In this document: piece after piece, positions 36,016 to 44,722 of the stretch
Numbering within the stretch: position 1 is the first letter of the stretch
How the letters are laid out: each line of letters starts with the position of its first letter
Assembly (NCBI RefSeq): GCF_018130385.1
Contig: NZ_JAFCLU010000010.1
Location: 176,725-240,724, forward strand
Source of the DNA: Bradyrhizobium sp. AUGA SZCCT0283
GTDB lineage: Bacteria > Pseudomonadota > Alphaproteobacteria > Rhizobiales > Xanthobacteraceae
Reading direction: 5' to 3'
Length of the DNA: 64,000 nt
The notes under the pieces: generated by a model
The model's database searches: none
What the model saw: the letters and a program-made list of their open reading frames with translations, nothing else
Told to the model about the DNA's origin: nothing
Made by a program: the position numbers and the translations under genes

Positions 36016-36090
36016 CGTAGCGTGGGCCAAGCGATAGCGTGCCCACCATCAAGACGTGCGCTCGCCGATGGATGGTGGGCATGGCGCAAG
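36016..36090. repeat. 'GTGGGCAAAGCG' palindromic repeat, copy 2 (degenerate)
   Basis: GTAGCGTGGGCCAAGCG and GCGTGCCCACCAT face ATGGTGGGCATGGCGCAAG. The distal outer arm is missing, so it is a truncated copy of the 46278-46370 element. Confidence 0.6.
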
Positions 36091-36321
36091 TCAGTCACAT
36101 GGTCGTCCCGTCATTATGACCGCGGTTCCGGTGCAACCCTTCTCACGTTCTCCAGCAGGAAGCGGCGGGCGTGCGGCCATTGGCGGTGATGTCGGCTTTT
36201 GAGAATGCGGGACAATACCTTGCTTTGCTTCGGGCCTGCCGACGCGCTTCTCGGCAAAGGCGGGATGGCTAACCAGCAGGGTCAGCCAGACCGTCAGGAG
36301 AATGCCCAGCAAGGCTCGCAT
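36091..36321 (-). CDS. Possible small secreted protein
   Basis: 76-residue frame from ATG 36321, with GAGGG seven bases upstream. The first 23 residues read as a good signal peptide ('MRALLGILLTVWLTLLVSH...AFA'). The rest is Pro/Arg-rich and its last third runs toward a repeat, so the gene may be a remnant whose end was replaced. No family recognised. Confidence 0.35.
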   Translation of the reverse strand: MRALLGILLTVWLTLLVSHPAFAEKRVGRPEAKQGIVPHSQKPTSPPMAARPPLPAGEREKGCTGTAVIMTGRPCD

Positions 36322-36538
36322 CAGAAAGCCCTCAAATCGGCAATGAAAACTGACACTAACATCGAAGCTAACGATCACGATGCGCAACAAGTCGTGATCG
36401 TGATCACGGTTCCAAGGTGATCCGTACGGTTTGCCAAGCGGCCGGCCCCGATCACGGCGATCTTCAACGCTTGTCCCCATCGCCACTCAGGTGGAACCAC
36501 CGCCACAAAACCGCGCCTGGGCGGTTCTCGTCCACGCC

Positions 36539-37540
36539 TTAGCTGCCACCCAGGACGACAGCGCGCTGCAGGACCCAGAACATCGCAATGCTGCCGATTG
36601 CGTAGGCCGGCGCCATTTCCAACCAGCGCGGCCACAGAATATGCGCTCGGGCGATGACCAGCGCGGCGACCGCGAATGCACCGATGAACAGCAACTGTCC
36701 CAGTTCAACGCCGACATTGAAGAAGAACAGCGCCAGCGGAATGGCATTTTGCGGCAAGCCGACTTCGCTCAGCGCGCCGGCGAAACCAAACCCGTGCAGC
36801 AACCCGAACGTAAACGCCACAACCCATGGCCGGCGCGCCGTCAGGCCCGGCCTGCCCCGTGCGCCGTGAACGATTTCCGCCGCAACGAAAACGATGGACA
36901 GCGCGATCATGGCTTCGACCGGCGGACCCGGCACGCGGACCAGTCCCAGCGTCGCCGCGGCGAGCGTGATGCTGTGCGCGATGGTGAAGGCCGTAACCGT
37001 CGCCACCACGCGCCCTGCGCCTTTGACCACCAGCAACAGGGCCAGTACGAAGAGCAGGTGATCGATCCCGAGCAGGATGTGCTCCACGCCGAGCACAAGA
37101 TAGGTCCGCGCAACTTCCCATGCCCCGGCGGACGCCTCGACGACGAACGCCGGATTCGACGGCAGAAGGCGCAACACCTGCGTGGTTCCGTCGGACCTCT
37201 CGACACGCGCCAGTACGTCGGTAACGCTCGCAGGAAGCCCCTCGATGCGAACTGTCTGCCCGACGAGGCCGCCAGGACGCTTCAACCGCCAGCGTTCCGA
37301 GTACGCGCCGGCGTGGAACGCGCCGCGCGGCTCCGACAGATTGACGGCATCGGCGGGAAACACGACGTAAATGCCAAGCCGCAGATTGTCGCCTTGCGCC
37401 GGGACTTTCCAGAAGACGTCGTAGGTTTCGGCATCCCGCTGGCGTAGTTCAAGGTAGCCCGGCCGGAATTCATCGGCGCCTGCGGCGGTCGCGACCATCA
37501 ATGCGAAGAGCCCGATGATGCTGCGAACCAGATGGCGCAT
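36539..37540 (-). CDS. HupE/UreJ-like membrane protein with secreted N-terminal domain
   Basis: 333 residues from ATG 37540, two bases after the stop of the PpiC-like gene. Signal peptide ends 'TAAGA'. Residues 25-145 are a beta-rich periplasmic domain. The C-terminal HupE/UreJ_2 membrane domain has 'GVEHILLGIDHLLFVLALLL' (read in part), 'FTIAHSITLAAATLG', 'LHGFGFAGAL' and 'FFFNVGVELGQLLF'. The conserved His and acidic residues in the helices suggest metal (nickel/cobalt-like) handling, but no nickel enzyme is nearby. Last gene of a four-gene operon with the DUF3604 protein. Confidence 0.85.
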   Translation of the reverse strand: MRHLVRSIIGLFALMVATAAGADEFRPGYLELRQRDAETYDVFWKVPAQGDNLRLGIYVVFPADAVNLSEPRGAFHAGAYSERWRLKRPGGLVGQTVRIEGLPASVTDVLARVERSDGTTQVLRLLPSNPAFVVEASAGAWEVARTYLVLGVEHILLGIDHLLFVLALLLVVKGAGRVVATVTAFTIAHSITLAAATLGLVRVPGPPVEAMIALSIVFVAAEIVHGARGRPGLTARRPWVVAFTFGLLHGFGFAGALSEVGLPQNAIPLALFFFNVGVELGQLLFIGAFAVAALVIARAHILWPRWLEMAPAYAIGSIAMFWVLQRAVVLGGS

Positions 37541-37542
37541 GT

Positions 37543-38421
37543 TTATTGCGGCCCCTTCGAAGCGGCTTCGGTGGCTTGTCGCGCCAGCCGCGGCGGCTCG
37601 ATGGCCACGGTATAGCGCTGCAACAGCTTCCGGTACGATCTCTCGCCGGCCTCGAGACGGCGGGCGAGCAGCCAATCCCGTTTGACCGCTTCGCGCACTT
37701 CCGCAAGCGCTGGAATGCGCGGCTCCATGCGCTCGCTGACCTGCACAAGATGCATCCCGTAGCCGGACTCCACCGGGCCGGTCCACGGACCGGGTGCAAT
37801 CTGGTCAAGCGTCTTCCAAAACTTGTAGCCGAGGGTATTTTTTATGCGGCTCGCCGTGGCCTTGTCGAAGTCAAGCGGAAGCGTGGTGGGGTCGCCCAAG
37901 TCCGAGACGGCGGGCGCGCTTGCCGGGCTATTGAGTTCGTTGAGCATTCGCTGGACGTCGGATGCAAGCGTCTTTTCGTGTCGTCTCGGGTTGAGATATA
38001 TGTGGCGGAAGGTGATCTTCGGTTCGGCCATAAACACCCCGGGGTGCAAATCGAGATACGCCTGCAGGTCCCCGTCACTCGGCTCGGCGGCTTCGGCATG
38101 TTCTGTGGCGAATTCCAGCTTCTGCGCAACCCGACGCCGGACGATCGGATCGTCGCGGTCCAGCCCCAACGCAACGCCCTCGCGGTACAACACCTCCTCG
38201 CGGACATGGTTGCGGATAAGCCCCTGCAACTCCTCATCCGAAGGCGGCCGCTGCCAGGTGCGCGAGAACAGCATGACCATGCTTTCGATCTGGCCCTGCG
38301 TGACGACGATCCGGCCTGGCTCGCTGCCGGCACCCCGCGCCAAGATGCCGTGAGCCGCGAACAGCATGGCGCCCAGCAGCAAAAAATGCAGCAGCGGTTC
38401 CCTGAGAAGCCGCCTCATCAT
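37543..38421 (-). CDS. PpiC-type (parvulin-like) peptidyl-prolyl isomerase
   Basis: 292 residues from ATG 38421, whose ATGA overlaps the stop of the DUF3604 gene; the longer frame upstream is inside that gene. An N-terminal signal-anchor helix ('LLHFLLLGAMLFAAHGIL') is followed by a SurA/PrsA-like helical region and a C-terminal parvulin domain with 'ITFRHIYLNPRR', 'GDPTTLPLDF' and 'VESGYGMHLVQVSE'. It is a periplasmic, membrane-anchored folding factor. Translational coupling on both sides (4-nt overlap, 2-nt gap) suggests it matures the DUF3604 protein or its neighbours. Confidence 0.85.
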   Translation of the reverse strand: MMRRLLREPLLHFLLLGAMLFAAHGILARGAGSEPGRIVVTQGQIESMVMLFSRTWQRPPSDEELQGLIRNHVREEVLYREGVALGLDRDDPIVRRRVAQKLEFATEHAEAAEPSDGDLQAYLDLHPGVFMAEPKITFRHIYLNPRRHEKTLASDVQRMLNELNSPASAPAVSDLGDPTTLPLDFDKATASRIKNTLGYKFWKTLDQIAPGPWTGPVESGYGMHLVQVSERMEPRIPALAEVREAVKRDWLLARRLEAGERSYRKLLQRYTVAIEPPRLARQATEAASKGPQ

Positions 38422-40373
38422 CCCGGCGTGTACCAGATCGGCGAGGTGTAGGCGCGCTCGGTCACCGTCATCGGTGTACCGGGCAATAGCTTTATTCCGA
38501 AACGCTTGGCGTCGTAGGCCGTCCACCGCGGCGTGGGGATTTCGAGAACGCGGACGTAGTAGAAGGCCCGCTCGGCAGCATTGAAATTGGGATCGCTCCA
38601 AACCGCAATCAACTCCGGCGCGCCGATGGTGTTGGTCCAGATCGCATTGGCGACATCCACGGTATTGCCGACGGACGGAAGCTTGCCGTCGACGCCGGGT
38701 TTGCGGTCGCCGCTCCAGACGACGTCGTGGACTTTCTCCTGCAACTCGCCCTTGGCGTCCATCCAGCCTTTCACGATCTGGATACGATCCAGGTTTCCGC
38801 CGAGGGAATCCTTCAGCGCCGCGACCAGGAAGGTTGGGGCCTTTCCCGCCGGCCCACCACCGAGGTCACCGCCCATCGGCACGCCCTTGGCATAACCAGT
38901 CATGGCCGGGCTGCGGGTCTGGGCATCGGCTTGGTCGAAGTCCCAACCGCCAAAGAAACGCACGGCCATCCGGGAGCCGGTGGTCGCGTAGGTCTCCCTT
39001 CGCTGCATCGCGTCCCAGATGGATTCGCGCGTGTTGTCGGTGGCCCAGACCGCGGCATAGCCGGACGAACTGACCTGCCAGTCCATGACCTTGATGCCAG
39101 TCTTGGGGTTTTCCACGAACGTCGCAGTCGCGCGCTCCGGACTGGGCTCCTGTGGCGTGGTCTTGCCGAAGAAATTGTCTTCTTCCATGGCCGTGAGGCC
39201 TGTATGGGCATCGGAACTGCCGACCATGCCGAATTTGTAGGGGTTGGTGCCGAGCTGCGCCTCCAGCTTCAGGCCGTTCTTCAGCGCGGAGCGCGCATAT
39301 TCGAACTCAAGCATGTCTTTTGTCTTTGCGGCGCTGGCATCAAGGTTGCCGAAGTCCCAGCGCTCGAAATTGGCGAACTCATCGTTCGGCGACAGCACCG
39401 GATGAGCCTCACCGTCGCCCTTGGTCTGGGTTGCTTCGTAAAGCCGTTCCCACTTGGCTCGTTGCTCGGCGTACTCCTTGTCGACCGGCCTTCCGGTGAA
39501 GGACTCGATGATCGGAAACATCCGGCCATTGCTGAGGTTACCGTTATGCGCGATTGCGAGCACGCTGCCGCCGGTCTTCTGCTCGTAAGCCGCCATCCAT
39601 TTCCAGAGATCGCGCGGGTTGTCGCTCCCGAGCGGAGCGATCGTCGTATACGGTACGATCTGATTTGCCCTGTCGCCGTTGTCGCGGAAGATGACGTTGC
39701 GATGCAGGTTGTTGCCGCCGGTGTTCGAGGTCCATTCGTAGCCGATGAGGGCCGTGAACCGGCCCGGTTCGTTGTATTGTTCAGCCGCCGCGACATTGTC
39801 CTGCCAAGCAGCCTTGTACGCGCGCGTGTCCGGCGCGTAGGTCATCTGCTTCGGGAACGTCCCGGCGCTGAAGGACATGATCATTTCGAAGGCGGCGTCG
39901 GCGCCTTTGCCGTCCATGATCATCTGATACCACTTCCTTCCGGTCGGGTCGGCCAGGATTTCCGGTTTGCCGGCGAAGAGGTCGGGAAAGACCCCCATAT
40001 TGTCGGAATGGTCGGCGACGACCAGAAAATCGAGCGGCCTCGACAGCTTCGCCGGTTGTCCGCTCGACGCCGTCACCTCCTCCCCGCGGGCGAAGCGATA
40101 GGCGTCGCGGGGGCCGAGCCTCGCACCGAATGCACCGGCATCGAATGAGGCCGCGGTATGCAAATGCGTGTCGCCGAACAGCGGACGGGTGGGAAATTTG
40201 CGCCCCGCATAGGGCGAGTAGATCGGCTTGGATGGAAACACTCTCTCGACGGTCTTCTTGTCCATGGTGCCGGCGTCATCAAGCCTGCCGCCAGCGGATT
40301 GGCCATGGGCAGTCAATGGAATTGTAGAGCCCAACATCAAGCTGACAGCAGCAAACACGAGATTCCGCTTCAT
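38418..40373 (-). CDS. DUF3604-family secreted protein, PHP-like metal site
   Basis: 651 residues; ATG 40373 with AGGAG eight bases upstream. Signal peptide ends 'TAHG'. Near the N-terminus is 'FGDTHLHTAASFD' (H70, H72) and then 'VVADHSDNMG' (D121, H122, D124), a metal-binding pattern like PHP-superfamily hydrolases. C-terminal motifs include 'GSSDAHTGL' and 'TNTIGAPELIAVWSDPNF'. Length is normal for the family, whose activity is unknown; a periplasmic metallo-phosphoesterase or sulfatase-like hydrolase is plausible. Central gene of a four-gene operon. Confidence 0.88.
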   Translation of the reverse strand: MKRNLVFAAVSLMLGSTIPLTAHGQSAGGRLDDAGTMDKKTVERVFPSKPIYSPYAGRKFPTRPLFGDTHLHTAASFDAGAFGARLGPRDAYRFARGEEVTASSGQPAKLSRPLDFLVVADHSDNMGVFPDLFAGKPEILADPTGRKWYQMIMDGKGADAAFEMIMSFSAGTFPKQMTYAPDTRAYKAAWQDNVAAAEQYNEPGRFTALIGYEWTSNTGGNNLHRNVIFRDNGDRANQIVPYTTIAPLGSDNPRDLWKWMAAYEQKTGGSVLAIAHNGNLSNGRMFPIIESFTGRPVDKEYAEQRAKWERLYEATQTKGDGEAHPVLSPNDEFANFERWDFGNLDASAAKTKDMLEFEYARSALKNGLKLEAQLGTNPYKFGMVGSSDAHTGLTAMEEDNFFGKTTPQEPSPERATATFVENPKTGIKVMDWQVSSSGYAAVWATDNTRESIWDAMQRRETYATTGSRMAVRFFGGWDFDQADAQTRSPAMTGYAKGVPMGGDLGGGPAGKAPTFLVAALKDSLGGNLDRIQIVKGWMDAKGELQEKVHDVVWSGDRKPGVDGKLPSVGNTVDVANAIWTNTIGAPELIAVWSDPNFNAAERAFYYVRVLEIPTPRWTAYDAKRFGIKLLPGTPMTVTERAYTSPIWYTPG

Positions 40374-40397
40374 CGCAGGTCTCCTTTTTTGGGTTCT

Positions 40398-41474
40398 CTA
40401 CTTGGACACCTTGTGCCGGGTCGGCGACACCGTGCTGACGGGAGCGGCCTCCGAGATCGAGAACGTCAGCCAGGTGTTCCAGCCCGATGGCCGGTTTGCC
40501 GCATCGAACTCGCCATATCCCTTCAGGCCGAGAAACGCCTGGTTGCTGCCGATCGAGAAAATATATCCGACCTGTGGGCCGATGCCGAGAACGCGCGAGC
40601 GGAAGCCGCCGAGAATGGCCGGCTGACCGAAGTCGTCGGTGATCTGCTGATAGGCATAGCCAACGAAGCCGACAAAGACCTGCTTCGACAGGAACTGCGA
40701 CACGCCCCAGTCGAAGTGGAAATCGATGCCGCTTTGGTATTGGGAATCGGGGTTCTTGAAATTGTAGGTGAAGCCGCCGACGCCGGAGAATTCCGTGCCG
40801 GTCGCAGGATTCAGATAGGTGTAGCCGCCACCGAGATCGATGGCGCCGTGGCCGATGCCGATATTGGCCAACCGGTTCGGATTGTAGTCGCCGACCGGAA
40901 TGTCGCCGGTGGCATAGACCATGTAGTTGTTGATGCCACTGTTCCACTTCAGCTTCAGGGTCGGATAGATATCACCATAAGAGGTGAGCGCATCTTCGAG
41001 AAATCCCGTGCGCGTGGTCACGATCGGTCCGACCGCCGTCGTCAGCGTGCCGGCGAGGCTTGCGGAGTTTCTGCCGAAGATGCCGGCCACGGTCGCCGAC
41101 AACTGGCCACCGAGCACCGGCGTTGCAAACGTGTAGGTCGGTGCGAGAATCATCAGATCGGCCTGCCCCTTCAAGGCCAGATTCAGATCGATATTGACCG
41201 TCGGGGAAAACCTTCCGACCTGGAATTCCCGCGCCGCTGCCGCCGCGCCCGACGCACCGACGCTGGTGTGGTAGTAGATGGCGGCCATCGACCAGCCCGG
41301 CGTCGTCGGTGTGGCGGAAAGGCTGCCGTACAGTCCCGGAAGCCAGAACGAGATACCGCTCTCGTCGGCGCGGGCGATCTGAGGCAGAAGCAAAGCAACT
41401 GCGGTGGCAGCCAAAGCGCCACTTAGTGGTCGCCGCAGCGAGCCGGACCTCATTCGTGATGCGTCGCGCTTCAT
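40398..41474 (-). CDS. Outer-membrane MetA-pathway-type (COG4313-like) beta-barrel protein
   Basis: 358 residues from ATG 41474 with AGGGGG seven bases upstream; the longer frame to 41786 is rejected. Signal peptide ends 'IARA'. The mature part is rich in aromatic-alternating strands ('YTYLNPATGTEFSG', 'FHFDWGVSQFLSKQVFVG') and ends in a strand-like 'WNTWLTFSIS' followed by a short tail. It resembles the Phenol_MetA_deg family of outer-membrane channels found with aromatic or organic-compound uptake systems. 24 nt before the DUF3604 gene, so first gene of the operon. Confidence 0.8.
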   Translation of the reverse strand: MKRDASRMRSGSLRRPLSGALAATAVALLLPQIARADESGISFWLPGLYGSLSATPTTPGWSMAAIYYHTSVGASGAAAAAREFQVGRFSPTVNIDLNLALKGQADLMILAPTYTFATPVLGGQLSATVAGIFGRNSASLAGTLTTAVGPIVTTRTGFLEDALTSYGDIYPTLKLKWNSGINNYMVYATGDIPVGDYNPNRLANIGIGHGAIDLGGGYTYLNPATGTEFSGVGGFTYNFKNPDSQYQSGIDFHFDWGVSQFLSKQVFVGFVGYAYQQITDDFGQPAILGGFRSRVLGIGPQVGYIFSIGSNQAFLGLKGYGEFDAANRPSGWNTWLTFSISEAAPVSTVSPTRHKVSK

Positions 41475-41611
41475 AGCCTGCCCCCTGCCAATGTCATGCC
41501 AGTTCATTCCCGTTGGTTCGGGCGCGCAACGGTAGAAGTGCCCAAGCAGACGGACGACTAGCTGGCCCTCATTGATGCCCTCGTCCATGCGCCATGTCAG
41601 ACGCTCACATG

Positions 41612-41869
41612 CTAGCGCCTGCCGACGCGATTGACCGGGCCGCCGCGATTCATCGGCGTTCCACGTCGTACTCCAACACCCACGGCACCAACGCCAGGTG
41701 TCACCACAGCGCGTGCCACCGGCCGGGGCCGTAGCACGACGCCGGGCCTTACGACGCAGCCGACGGGATATTCGACGTACTGGCAATACACCACGGCACT
41801 GGCCTTTTCAGTGCTGGTGGCCAAGAAGCCGGTCACCAGCAGCGCGGATAGCGCGATCGAGAGCTTCAT
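41612..41869 (-). CDS. Small secreted Val/Arg/Pro-rich protein
   Basis: 85 residues from ATG 41869 with AAGGA nine bases upstream. Signal peptide ends 'KASA'. The mature part has two Cys ('VVYCQY', 'VGCVVRPG') and a basic, Gly/Val-rich C-terminus ('RGGPVNRVGRR'). A FixK/FNR-type box is centred about 70 nt upstream of the start. Short secreted proteins of this sort are common in Bradyrhizobium and uncharacterised. Confidence 0.7.
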   Translation of the reverse strand: MKLSIALSALLVTGFLATSTEKASAVVYCQYVEYPVGCVVRPGVVLRPRPVARAVVTPGVGAVGVGVRRGTPMNRGGPVNRVGRR

Positions 41870-41932
41870 CTTGGCGATCCTTCATTGTAAGACATCAAGT
41901 TTAAACATGCGTCGCAATAAACGTCTCGTATG

Positions 41933-41946
41933 TTGATGCAGGTCAA
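41933..41946 (-). promoter_or_regulatory. FixK/FNR-type binding box
   Basis: TTGATGCAGGTCAA fits TTGAT-N4-GTCAA, the CRP/FNR-type consensus bound by FixK2 in Bradyrhizobium. It lies upstream of the small secreted protein gene (start 41869). If the centre is about -40 from the transcript start, the leader would be about 30 nt. Confidence 0.55.
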
Positions 41947-42114
41947 ACGTAATGGCGATTAAAATAGCGTCAGCCTCGCTGACACTACGCCGTAGAGCAA
42001 CCGCTCGATGCCGGAAAACCTCACGCGTCGTCGCATTCATGAAACGAAGCGACCGGCATCAAACACGGTGCGCAGGGCGATGATGGGTTTCGCTGCGTTC
42101 TGCCCTGCGTGCGT

Positions 42115-42972
42115 CTACAGGAAGGGCTTGCCGCCGGTAACGGCGATCGTCGCGCCGGATACGTAGCTCGAAAGCGGATCGGCCAGCATGACATAGGCGG
42201 TGGCCAGCTCGACCGGTTGGCCGGGGCGTTGCATCGGGACCTGTTTGCCGAAATTCTTTACGGAATCATCGGGCAAGGTTGAGGGGATGAGCGGTGTCCA
42301 GATCGGTCCCGGGGCGACCGCGTTGGCGCGAATGCCTTTTTCGGCCAGCATCTGTGCCAGACCCGCCGTGAAATTATGAATCGCGCCCTTGGTCGTTGCA
42401 TAGGCCAGCAGCGTCGGGTTGGGCACATCGGAATTGATCGAGGCGGTGTTGATAATGCAGCTCCCCGGCTTCATGTGGCCGACCGCAGCCTTGGTGAGAT
42501 AGAACATCGCGTGGATGTTCACCTTGAACGTCAGCTCCCATTCCTCGTCGCTGATCTCGTCGATTGATTTGAAGCTGGCCTGGTGCGCCGCGTTGTTGAC
42601 GAGGATATCGATTCCGCCCAGCTCCGATACCGCCTTGGCGATGACCGCGCGGCATTGGCCCGGCTCCTGGATGTCGCCGGGCAGCAGAACGGCCTGTCTG
42701 CCGGCTGCTTTCACCAGCCGCTCGGTCTCCCGGGCGTCGTCGTGCTCGTCAAGATAGGAGATCAGAACGTCCGCGCCCTCCCTGGCATAGGCGATGGCAA
42801 CCGCGCGGCCGATGCCGCTATCGCCACCGGTGATGATGGCCTTCTTGCCGTTGAGGCGACCGCTGCCCTTGTAGGACGTTTCGCCGTGATCGGGCGTCGG
42901 GTTCATCGCGGCGGTCTTGCCGGGCATCGGCTGGTGCTGATCCGGGAACGGGGGACGGGGATAATGCAGCAT
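42115..42972 (-). CDS. SDR-family oxidoreductase (YghA-like)
   Basis: 285 residues from ATG 42972 with GGAGA eight bases upstream. Nucleotide-binding 'ITGGDSGIGRAVA', 'VNNAAHQ', catalytic Ser in 'NTASINS' and the YxxxK motif in 'LAYATTKGAI'. The N-terminal 'PFPDQHQPMPGKTAAMNP' extension is typical of stress-linked SDRs of the YghA/Gsp39 type. It is NAD(P)-dependent; substrate unknown. It sits beside genes with EcfG promoters, although I found no EcfG box directly upstream of this gene. Confidence 0.88.
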   Translation of the reverse strand: MLHYPRPPFPDQHQPMPGKTAAMNPTPDHGETSYKGSGRLNGKKAIITGGDSGIGRAVAIAYAREGADVLISYLDEHDDARETERLVKAAGRQAVLLPGDIQEPGQCRAVIAKAVSELGGIDILVNNAAHQASFKSIDEISDEEWELTFKVNIHAMFYLTKAAVGHMKPGSCIINTASINSDVPNPTLLAYATTKGAIHNFTAGLAQMLAEKGIRANAVAPGPIWTPLIPSTLPDDSVKNFGKQVPMQRPGQPVELATAYVMLADPLSSYVSGATIAVTGGKPFL

Positions 42973-43044
42973 GGCGGTTCTCCAAGAAAGCACGGGGTGC
43001 GTCAAACGTCGCTGGTGGTGTGTGCCGTGATCTGGTTGAGCGAT

Positions 43045-44642
43045 TCAGGTTTCCGAATGGAGTGAAGTCTGCCGTTTGCTGTCTTGATCTGCGTCCGCGT
43101 AATCCCTTGAGCGCGTCTCGATGTCCGCCTCGGCCAGAGCGCCGATGGCGGGGGCATTGAGCGGTGTTCCATCGACTGCAAAGTGAGATCCGTGACAGGG
43201 GCAATCCCAGCAGGTCTCGAAGGAATTCCAGTGCAGGTGGCAGCCGACATGGGTGCAGGCGGCAGAGCGCGCATATAGTTGGCCGGAAGGATCGCGATAG
43301 GCCGCGATCTTGCGCATGCCTTGCCGGATGATGGCGCCGTGTCCGGCTTTCAGCTCGCTGACATCCGCCAGTTCGCCCGGCGCGAGATACTCGGCAAAGT
43401 TCTTCACCGCGGTCATGTTCTCTTTCAGGAAGTTGCTTATTCCGGCGGGCGTCTTGCGCGAGGGATCATAAACTTCGGCCCATCTGGCCTCTCGTCCGAG
43501 GATCAGCGCCGAATTGATCATGGCACCCACCACGCCGTGGGTCATGCCCTGGCCGGAATCGCCGGTATGGACGTAGATATTGTTGCTTCCCGGATTCCTG
43601 CCGATGAAGCCGGCGTAATCGATGGTGTCGAGCACCTGTCCCGACCAGCGATGGGTGACGTCTTGCGCCGCTGGAATGAGATTGCGCGTCCAGGCTTCGA
43701 GAGCCTGAAAGCGAACTTCGGCGTCGTCCGCTTCGCCGCTCTTGTGGTCGCCGCCGCCGACAATGAGAAAATCGGTTCGGCCATCGCCCGGCTGCAGCCG
43801 CACATAGTGGTAGGGGTCGAGCGTGTCCCAGTACAGGGCGTCCGGGATGGCTCCCTTCGGAATCGAAAAGGCCATCGCGTAGGTGCGATAGGGAGCCATT
43901 TTGGTGTGCAAGGCGAATCGATCGACGATCGGCGCATTGGTGGCCACCACCGCAGCTCGGGCGGTTATTGTCCCGCCGCCGGCCGTGACGACGACCTTGC
44001 CGTCGTTGCGCTCTTCGACGCCCTTGACGACCGTGTCGCAGTGCAAGCTGCCGCCCTTTGCCTCGACGGCGGCGACAAGACCCCGGAGATATCTCAGCGG
44101 ATGAAACGTGGCCTGGCGCGGATAGCGCAGCACGTGCTGCTGTTCGCAATGGGCCAGGGGCACGCCGACCAGGCGATGGACGGGTGCGCCGACCTTGCGG
44201 ACCGCCTCCAGCTCGTCCTCGATGATCTTCGAGTCGGTGTTGAGCGCCTGAAACAGATAACCGTCCAGACGACGAAAATCGCAGTCGATGGATTCCCGCT
44301 TCTGGATTTCCTCGATGCGATCCACCGCTGCCGCCTGGCTCTGGTAGAACCGGCGGGATATTTCCTCGCCGCGGAGGCTGATCATCGCCGACGTCAGGTC
44401 GTCGCATAGCGGCGCCAGATGCGCGCTGGTGCGGGCCGTGATGCCGCCCGCGACCTGCCACGATCAACGACGATGACGTGCGAACCCTCCGCGGCAAGTT
44501 CGTAGGCGGTGGATATCCCTGCAATACCCGCGCCGACGATCGCGACATCGCATTTGCTGCTGCCCTGAAGCGGTGCCGCGCTCGGGGCTACCGCAACGTC
44601 CGCCCAAAGCGATTTGCTGCGCCGGTCGACGGTATCATCCAT
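43045..44642 (-). pseudogene. FAD-dependent oxidoreductase with C-terminal Rieske domain, interrupted by a frameshift
   Basis: The N-terminal part (44642-44394) has the FAD motif 'VAIVGAGIAGISTAYELA' and then shifts frame. The rest continues in another frame as 'VAGGITARTSAHLAPLCDD' and onward to 43045. One G appears missing in the GGCAGGTCGCGG stretch near 44454-44456, relative to the reading that rejoins both halves. Beyond the shift the protein is intact: DAO-type oxidoreductase fold, then a Rieske centre 'CTHVGCHL' and 'CPCHGSHF'. With the base restored it would be about 530 residues. It may be a recent pseudogene or a base-call error. An EcfG promoter remains upstream. Confidence 0.8.
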
Positions 44643-44663
44643 CGCGAGACCCGATTAATCGAA

Positions 44664-44681
44664 TTGATCCTGATGGATCAA
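44664..44681. promoter_or_regulatory. Inverted repeat TTGATC-N6-GATCAA over the EcfG -10/start region
   Basis: Perfect 6-bp arms at 44664-44669 and 44676-44681 overlap the -10 and expected transcript start of the neighbouring EcfG promoter. The 6-bp spacer differs from FNR/FixK sites, so a different repressor may bind. Inference from position. Confidence 0.4.
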
Positions 44682-44706
44682 ACGCTCCGATCGGGTGACT
44701 CGTTCC
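44681..44706 (-). promoter_or_regulatory. EcfG (general stress sigma factor) promoter
   Basis: On the minus strand, GGAAC (44706-44702), 17 bases, then CGTT (44684-44681): the exact EcfG consensus of alphaproteobacteria. It is 39-65 nt upstream of the frameshifted FAD/Rieske gene start. Confidence 0.8.
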
Positions 44707-44722
44707 AAGGAGCCCTGCGGCG

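Larger units (their letters stand above)
35972..36538. other. Mostly gene-free spacer with one repeat and one possible small gene
   Basis: 567 bp between the NYN and HupE-like genes. It holds a palindromic repeat (36016-36090) and a weakly supported small secreted-protein frame (36091-36321). The remainder shows no coding signal. Confidence 0.55.

Noticed and set aside
41475..41560. Possible sigma-54 promoter upstream of the MetA-like gene
   Set aside because: GGGCAC and TTGC are 13 bases apart where GG and GC should be 10 apart.
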